Notes under the pieces: generated by a model
What the model was told of the DNA's origin: nothing
Database searches by the model: none
Seen by the model: only the letters and a program-made list of their open reading frames with translations
NCBI GenBank assembly: GCA_963726775.1
Contig: CAVSDL010000008.1
Coordinates: forward strand, 186,001-250,000
DNA from: CAIWHR01 sp963726775
GTDB lineage: Bacteria; Pseudomonadota; Gammaproteobacteria; Burkholderiales; Casimicrobiaceae
Reading direction: 5' to 3'
DNA length: 64,000 bases
Made by a program: the position numbers and the translations under genes
Shown: piece by piece, positions 60,970 through 64,000 of the stretch
Layout of the letters: each line of letters opens with the position of its first letter
Numbering within the stretch: position 1 is the stretch's first letter

Positions 60970-61761
60970 CTAGACAGCTTTCCGGCGGCGAGCCGCCACG
61001 CCTAGCAGCGCGATGCCGAGCAGCATCAGCGTGTTCGGCTCCGGCACCGGGGTGAGGAAACCGCTGCGGAGCGCTTCGGTGATCTCCGCCTGGGTCAGCT
61101 GATCCAGATTGGCGCCGTCCGGAGCAATGTCGCCGATCGAACCGGGAATGGACCGGACGCTACCACTGGCCATGAGCTGGTTCGCGACGCCCGTGTGCTG
61201 GAGATTCAACACATGGCCAAGCTCGTGGGCGATGGTGTCCAGCCGCCCGATCCCACCGCCGTACGAGAACACGTTGTCGGCGATGAACACGCCGATTTGA
61301 TCGTTACAAAAAATGTGGAAGACCGGTCCGCCGCAGCCATTGCCAAAGAAGCCAGGGTCCCCGTCCAGTGAATTGGCGAAGAACATGTTGATTGCCAAGG
61401 TGACCGCCGTGTCGTTGATCCCCGTCCCGGCCGTCATGATCGCCTGCGCTTCCGGATCGATGACGGCGCCGCTCCCGATGGAGACGTCGAGATAGTCGGT
61501 TTCGTTGATCTGCGCCCACGGAAGAAAAACGAGATTGATGCCGGCCTGCGCCCAGATCTTGTCGCCCTCGGCTTGGAACAGGGTCTCGGCCGCGTTTCCG
61601 CAGCCGGTGCCGGTGTCGCTGCAGAGGTGGATCGGCTTGACCGTTAACGCGAAGGGGACCGCCCATGCCGGCAGCGATGCGGTGAAGGCCAGCCCGGCCG
61701 CCAACACCAGGCCCCCTATGAAACGGGTCAGCGATGCTCTGTTGCCAATCGGCTTGCACAT
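60970..61761 (-). CDS. PEP-CTERM matrixin-like metalloprotease
   Basis: A 263-residue exported protein with signal peptide GGLVLAAGLAFTASLPAWA. It has the zinc motif HELGHVLNLQHTG (HExxHxxNxxH) and a downstream met-turn-like ANQLMASGSVRS, matching matrixin-type (M10-like) proteases. The C-terminus is a PEP-CTERM sorting tail: VPEPNTLMLLGIALLGVAA then RRRKAV, so the protein should be processed by an exosortase (EpsH/XrtA type), which is not in the window. The asparagine replaces the usual Gly in the zinc motif. ATG 61761 lies about 22 bp after a predicted sigma-54 start. Confidence 0.85.
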   Translation of the reverse strand: MCKPIGNRASLTRFIGGLVLAAGLAFTASLPAWAVPFALTVKPIHLCSDTGTGCGNAAETLFQAEGDKIWAQAGINLVFLPWAQINETDYLDVSIGSGAVIDPEAQAIMTAGTGINDTAVTLAINMFFANSLDGDPGFFGNGCGGPVFHIFCNDQIGVFIADNVFSYGGGIGRLDTIAHELGHVLNLQHTGVANQLMASGSVRSIPGSIGDIAPDGANLDQLTQAEITEALRSGFLTPVPEPNTLMLLGIALLGVAARRRKAV

Positions 61762-61794
61762 ACGACCCCCCCAATGAAACGTACACGTCGTAGC

Positions 61795-61809
61795 GCAGAA
61801 TTCATGCCA
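61795..61809 (-). promoter_or_regulatory. Sigma-54-type promoter of the matrixin-like PEP-CTERM gene
   Basis: On the minus strand the sequence is TGGCATGAATTCTGC. The invariant GG and GC are exactly 10 bases apart, and 9 of 11 consensus positions (TGGCACG-N4-TTGC) match. The expected start at about 61783 leaves a leader of about 22 bases. Confidence 0.78.
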
Positions 61810-61860
61810 CATTGGAATATTCAATATTTTCAGATATTTAATTTCTATGGGGTCTTGCAG

Positions 61861-61878
61861 GTGTAAAAGTTTCCGACA
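61861..61878 (-). promoter_or_regulatory. Conserved box upstream of the matrixin-like PEP-CTERM gene
   Basis: Minus strand TGTCGG-N6-TTACAC, 52 bp upstream of the sigma-54 element. The same motif with the same N6 spacing lies upstream of the vWA PEP-CTERM gene (63572-63589). It is a candidate binding site for a sigma-54 activator such as PrsR. Confidence 0.65.
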
Positions 61879-62093
61879 TTCGATCGATAGTGCAGGCGGG
61901 AACGCCGCTTCCGCGCGAACGTGCGTACCGGTTCTATCGGGACCTGGCGCACCGCGCCGGCGCCGGACCACGTCGAATCCGGCACGTCGCCATGGACACA
62001 CAGGGATGCATCGCGCGCAGCCCCGTTGGGGGATCAACGTCAATCACGGCAACGGACGGGGTCGTAACGAGTCGGCGCCTGGCGCGACGAAAT

Positions 62094-62453
62094 TCAGTTC
62101 GCGCCAACCTTTCGAATGGTGAGCAGGCTTTGCGAATCGTTGGCCCACACGGCGCGCGCTTGTGCGGTTGCACTCTTGGGCAATTCAGCATCGGTTGCGG
62201 GAGCCTTGCCAGGCGCCTTGGCCGCATCGTCCCAGATCCAGACGTTGCAGGTTTGTTTCGAGCCGCACGCGGCTTGAGCGGCCATTCGCCAGCCGGTGGA
62301 ATCGACGCCGCTGGCACAGACCATGATGACGACGCCCGCGCTGCGGCTCTTGACCGAGCAGCCGTCGCCCCCGGCGGCGGACGCCGCCAGGCACGTTGTC
62401 GCCAAGAGCACGCTTGTCAGTATCCGGCAGGAACGCCAAGGAAACGATTGCAT
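62094..62453 (-). CDS. Small secreted protein, function unknown
   Basis: The 119-residue protein has a signal peptide (RSCRILTSVLLATTCLAASA), then a short domain with four cysteines (GDGCSVKS, VIMVCASG, AQAACGSKQTCNVW) that may pair, and a conserved-looking WIWDDAAKAP and NDSQSLLTIRKVG at the end. I recall similar uncharacterised betaproteobacterial proteins but know no role. It lies between the two PEP-CTERM genes and has no sorting tail or box upstream. Confidence 0.65.
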   Translation of the reverse strand: MQSFPWRSCRILTSVLLATTCLAASAAGGDGCSVKSRSAGVVIMVCASGVDSTGWRMAAQAACGSKQTCNVWIWDDAAKAPGKAPATDAELPKSATAQARAVWANDSQSLLTIRKVGAN

Positions 62454-62526
62454 CGGGTCTACCCCCAGGGTTTGGCGACAGCTGCAGACCTTCGCCGGCA
62501 TCGCGCAACTATAGGCCAAAACGAAA

Positions 62527-62550
62527 GCACCCCGCCCGAAGGCGAGGTGC
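62527..62550 (-). terminator. Terminator of the vWA PEP-CTERM gene
   Basis: On the minus strand GCACCTCGCC-TTCG-GGCGGGGTGC forms a 10-bp stem (one G-T pair) with a TTCG tetraloop, followed by TTTCGTTTT. It lies 26 bp after the stop codon. Confidence 0.85.
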
Positions 62551-62575
62551 GTGAATTACGCCGCCGTTTCGCGGG

Positions 62576-63391
62576 TCAGGCGAACTGGCGTTGCGAACTG
62601 CTCCGCTTTCCGCGCCGGGAGGCTGCGAAGCCAAGCAGGGCAATCGCAATAAGCACAAGGCTACCCGGTTCGGGCACCTGCACGACCGCTGCCTGCACCT
62701 TGGCGAGGAGAACGGGCGCCAGTGCGTCGAAGTCGCTGACCGGCACCACAAAGCTGCCGCTGATCGGGTTCGGGATGGTGGTCGAATTGAGAGGCAAAAT
62801 CGACACGGTGGCCGGAAACGCGATCAATGCCATGTTGCTCAACGCGCTAGGGCTGGACACGGCGGCGCCGATCGCCTCGATCGACAGGGCATCGATGCCG
62901 GCGGAAACGCTGCTGCTGCAGCCGCCTGGGCGGTGGACTGGGGGTTGGGGCTGCCTACGTTGGGCTCTCCGTCGGTGGCCAAATTGATGATCGACTTGGT
63001 GCCAGGGTCCGAAAATACCGCCGAACCCGTCATCAGGCCCGCCAGGCTGGTGATCGCGCCTGCGGTGTCGGTGCTGCCGCCATCCTTTGCGTGCGCGGTA
63101 ATAGCGGATTGTATCGTCGGTAGCGTCCCGGCGGTCAGGATCGTCGGCGAGACGACGGTGTGAGGAGCCGCTGCCAAAACTCACGATCGTGATCTCGATA
63201 CTGCCGTCGACAGGAAGACCGGCCAGCGCCGCGTTCAAGCCGGTGCGCAACAGATCGTAATTGGCGGCGGAGATGCTGCCGGACGCATCCAGAAGGAAGC
63301 CCAACTGGGTGGTGGCCTGAGAGAACGTCGACCCGAACAGCAGTCCAAGGCCCAGGACCGTAGTCGCGAAAGCTTTCCGTAGGAATCCCAT
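62576..63391 (-). CDS. PEP-CTERM protein with von Willebrand A domain, two compensating frameshifts
   Basis: The signal peptide and MIDAS motif come first: MGFLRKAFATTVLGLGLL and TQLGFLLDASGSISAANYDL, with DxSGS. After ITIVSFGSGS near 63168 the frame changes to APHTVVSPTILTAGTLPTIQ, TAGAITSLAGLMTGSAVFSD and KSIINLATDGEPNVGSPNPQ, the rest of the vWA domain. Near 62910 it returns to the first frame: VSAGIDALSIEAIGAAVSSP and a PEP-CTERM tail VPEPGSLVLIAIALLGFAAS, RRGKRSS. One extra and one missing base keep the ends in frame, giving 271 residues when both are repaired. The start follows AGGAGAAC. It is probably a surface adhesin or envelope protein sorted by exosortase. Confidence 0.82.
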   Translation of the reverse strand: MGFLRKAFATTVLGLGLLFGSTFSQATTQLGFLLDASGSISAANYDLLRTGLNAALAGLPVDGSIEITIVSFGSGSSHRRLADDPDRRDATDDTIRYYRARKGWRQHRHRRRDHQPGGPDDGFGGIFGPWHQVDHQFGHRRRAQRRQPQPPVHRPGGCSSSVSAGIDALSIEAIGAAVSSPSALSNMALIAFPATVSILPLNSTTIPNPISGSFVVPVSDFDALAPVLLAKVQAAVVQVPEPGSLVLIAIALLGFAASRRGKRSSSQRQFA

Positions 63392-63471
63392 CTCTTGTTC
63401 TCCTGATTGCAACGTGTTTGGAAGAGGCTTGGATCGGCGCGCAGCGAGGTACCCGCCCGGCGAGGTACTCA

Positions 63472-63486
63472 GCACGATTCGAGCCA
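63472..63486 (-). promoter_or_regulatory. Sigma-54-type promoter of the vWA PEP-CTERM gene
   Basis: Minus strand TGGCTCGAATCGTGC: GG and GC are 10 bases apart and 9 of 11 consensus positions match. The expected start near 63460 gives a leader of about 70 bases. Confidence 0.72.
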
Positions 63487-63571
63487 ATGCGGGGAACCGG
63501 AAAACAATCGATACCAAATCAACGTATTAGGGCTGCGGCGGGGCGCTCGAATCAGAGCGCAAACCATCGAT

Positions 63572-63589
63572 GTGTAAATTCAGCCGACA
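63572..63589 (-). promoter_or_regulatory. Conserved box upstream of the vWA PEP-CTERM gene
   Basis: Minus strand TGTCGG-N6-TTACAC, 86 bp upstream of the sigma-54 element; identical arms and spacing to the box at 61861-61878. Confidence 0.65.
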
Positions 63590-63897
63590 CTTCCGCGAAA
63601 GTCAGACGGGAACGGGTCCCCCCTTGACGCCGTCCATCGGCGTGCATTCCTTGATCTTGCCGGCGGGTTCGGCAGCCGAAGCGATCCGGCTTGTCCCGCC
63701 CGGATGCGACAGGTGCTCCGCCCGATGATCAAGACTGTCTGGCAAAGCGCGCACGCATAACCCTGAGACCGGTCGCGCGCTCGACCGGGTGGCGCGGCCA
63801 TCGAGCACATTCGGACGGGACAAGTCCCAGCGGGAAGCGAAATTGAGGTGCAGACTAGAAGCTTGCCTACCCGGTCTCGCCAAGCAATTGCTTTTCT

Positions 63898-63974
63898 TGG
63901 TCGGGGTGAGAGGATTCGAACCTCCGGCCTCTACGTCCCGAACGTAGCGCTCTACCAGGCTAAGCTACACCCCG
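63898..63974 (-). tRNA. tRNA-Pro (anticodon CGG)
   Basis: The minus strand folds into a complete cloverleaf: acceptor CGGGGTG pairing with CACCCCG, D-loop GCTTAGCCTGGTAGAGC, anticodon stem CTACG/CGTAG with loop TTCGGGA (anticodon CGG), and T-arm GGAGG-TTCGAAT-CCTCT type. A73 is followed by an encoded CCA. It reads proline codon CCG, common in high-G+C genomes. Confidence 0.95.
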
Positions 63975-64000
63975 AATTGCCGTTTCCGGCAGGCCATGCG

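Larger units (their letters stand above)
61762..62093. other. 332-bp regulatory region upstream of the matrixin-like gene
   Basis: This gene-free stretch holds the sigma-54-type promoter (61795-61809) and the GTGTAA-N6-CCGACA box (61861-61878). Between them is an AT-rich segment (61812-61855) unusual for this genome, which could bend DNA or bind a factor such as IHF. The part beyond 61880 shows nothing further. Confidence 0.7.
63392..63897. other. 506-bp region upstream of the vWA gene
   Basis: No gene is credible here. It contains the sigma-54-type promoter and upstream box of the vWA gene. The remaining bases up to the tRNA show no recognisable gene; AAGCAATTGCTT (63882-63893) is a 12-bp palindrome just past the tRNA 3' end. 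Confidence 0.65.

Overview
This window reads as a chromosomal segment of a high-G+C betaproteobacterium, most likely in or near the Burkholderiales. The evidence is gene content and order: a complete isc tail (iscU-iscA-hscB-hscA-fdx-iscX), hldD followed by ComEA-like genes and cysM, bamC after dapA, GcvA-type LysR next to a DUF2917 gene, and PEP-CTERM surface proteins. Genes are tightly packed, often with ATGA or TGATG start/stop overlaps. I see no insertion sequence, prophage or CRISPR array.

Layout. 1-3750: Fe-S cluster assembly genes. 3793-13363: housekeeping genes rlmD, tsaB-rimI, a family 4 uracil-DNA glycosylase, a lemA/TPM-domain cluster, lplT, alr and hldD. 13448-16164: two ComEA-like helix-hairpin-helix proteins (the second with a long Ala/Lys tail) and cysM. 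16219-23072: a DEDDy exonuclease, a DUF1800/DUF1501 pair, and a minus-strand tesA-mnmH-phzF operon. 23335-30075: an FtsX-type exporter pair, then a NatAB-type ABC exporter with a lipoprotein peptidase. 30193-32276: tryptophan 2,3-dioxygenase and a kynureninase-like enzyme. 32273-38100: a minus-strand block reading cydP-cydA-cydB-cydX-DUF2970-serine protease-FHA protein. 38269-40933: clpB behind a near-consensus heat-shock promoter. 41008-46703: DUF2917/LysR, a methyltransferase, dapA, bamC, a metallo-beta-lactamase-fold protein and purC. 46865-52252: an Ala-rich lipoprotein, a DUF7931-type protein, a RoxA-type ribosomal oxygenase, slyD and mutS. 52350-56052: hutH-hutU with a 176-bp tandem repeat of the hutU tail. 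56227-60187: a Fbp-type ABC importer. 60317-63391: two PEP-CTERM genes and two small secreted unknowns. 63898-63974: tRNA-Pro(CGG).

Three points stand out. (1) The two PEP-CTERM genes, a matrixin-like protease and a von Willebrand A protein, share a box GTGTAA-N6-CCGACA (plus-strand reading) and each has a GG-N10-GC sigma-54-type promoter between the box and the start, so they look like a small co-regulated surface regulon. (2) hutU ends in three successive copies of its own 3' end at exact 176-bp spacing; copies 1 and 2 differ in the coding part only at synonymous third positions. (3) clpB, the RoxA-type gene and the vWA PEP-CTERM gene carry one-base frame disruptions, the last one a compensating pair. 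These may be assembly errors or real lesions, and the reads must decide.

Pathways with several steps present: Fe-S assembly with its HscA/HscB chaperones and ferredoxin; histidine to urocanate to imidazolone propionate (hutH, hutU); the first and possibly third steps of the kynurenine route; bd-type terminal oxidase with its small subunits; peptidoglycan and lysine precursor supply (alr, dapA). All functions are inferred from sequence reading only; no database search was run.
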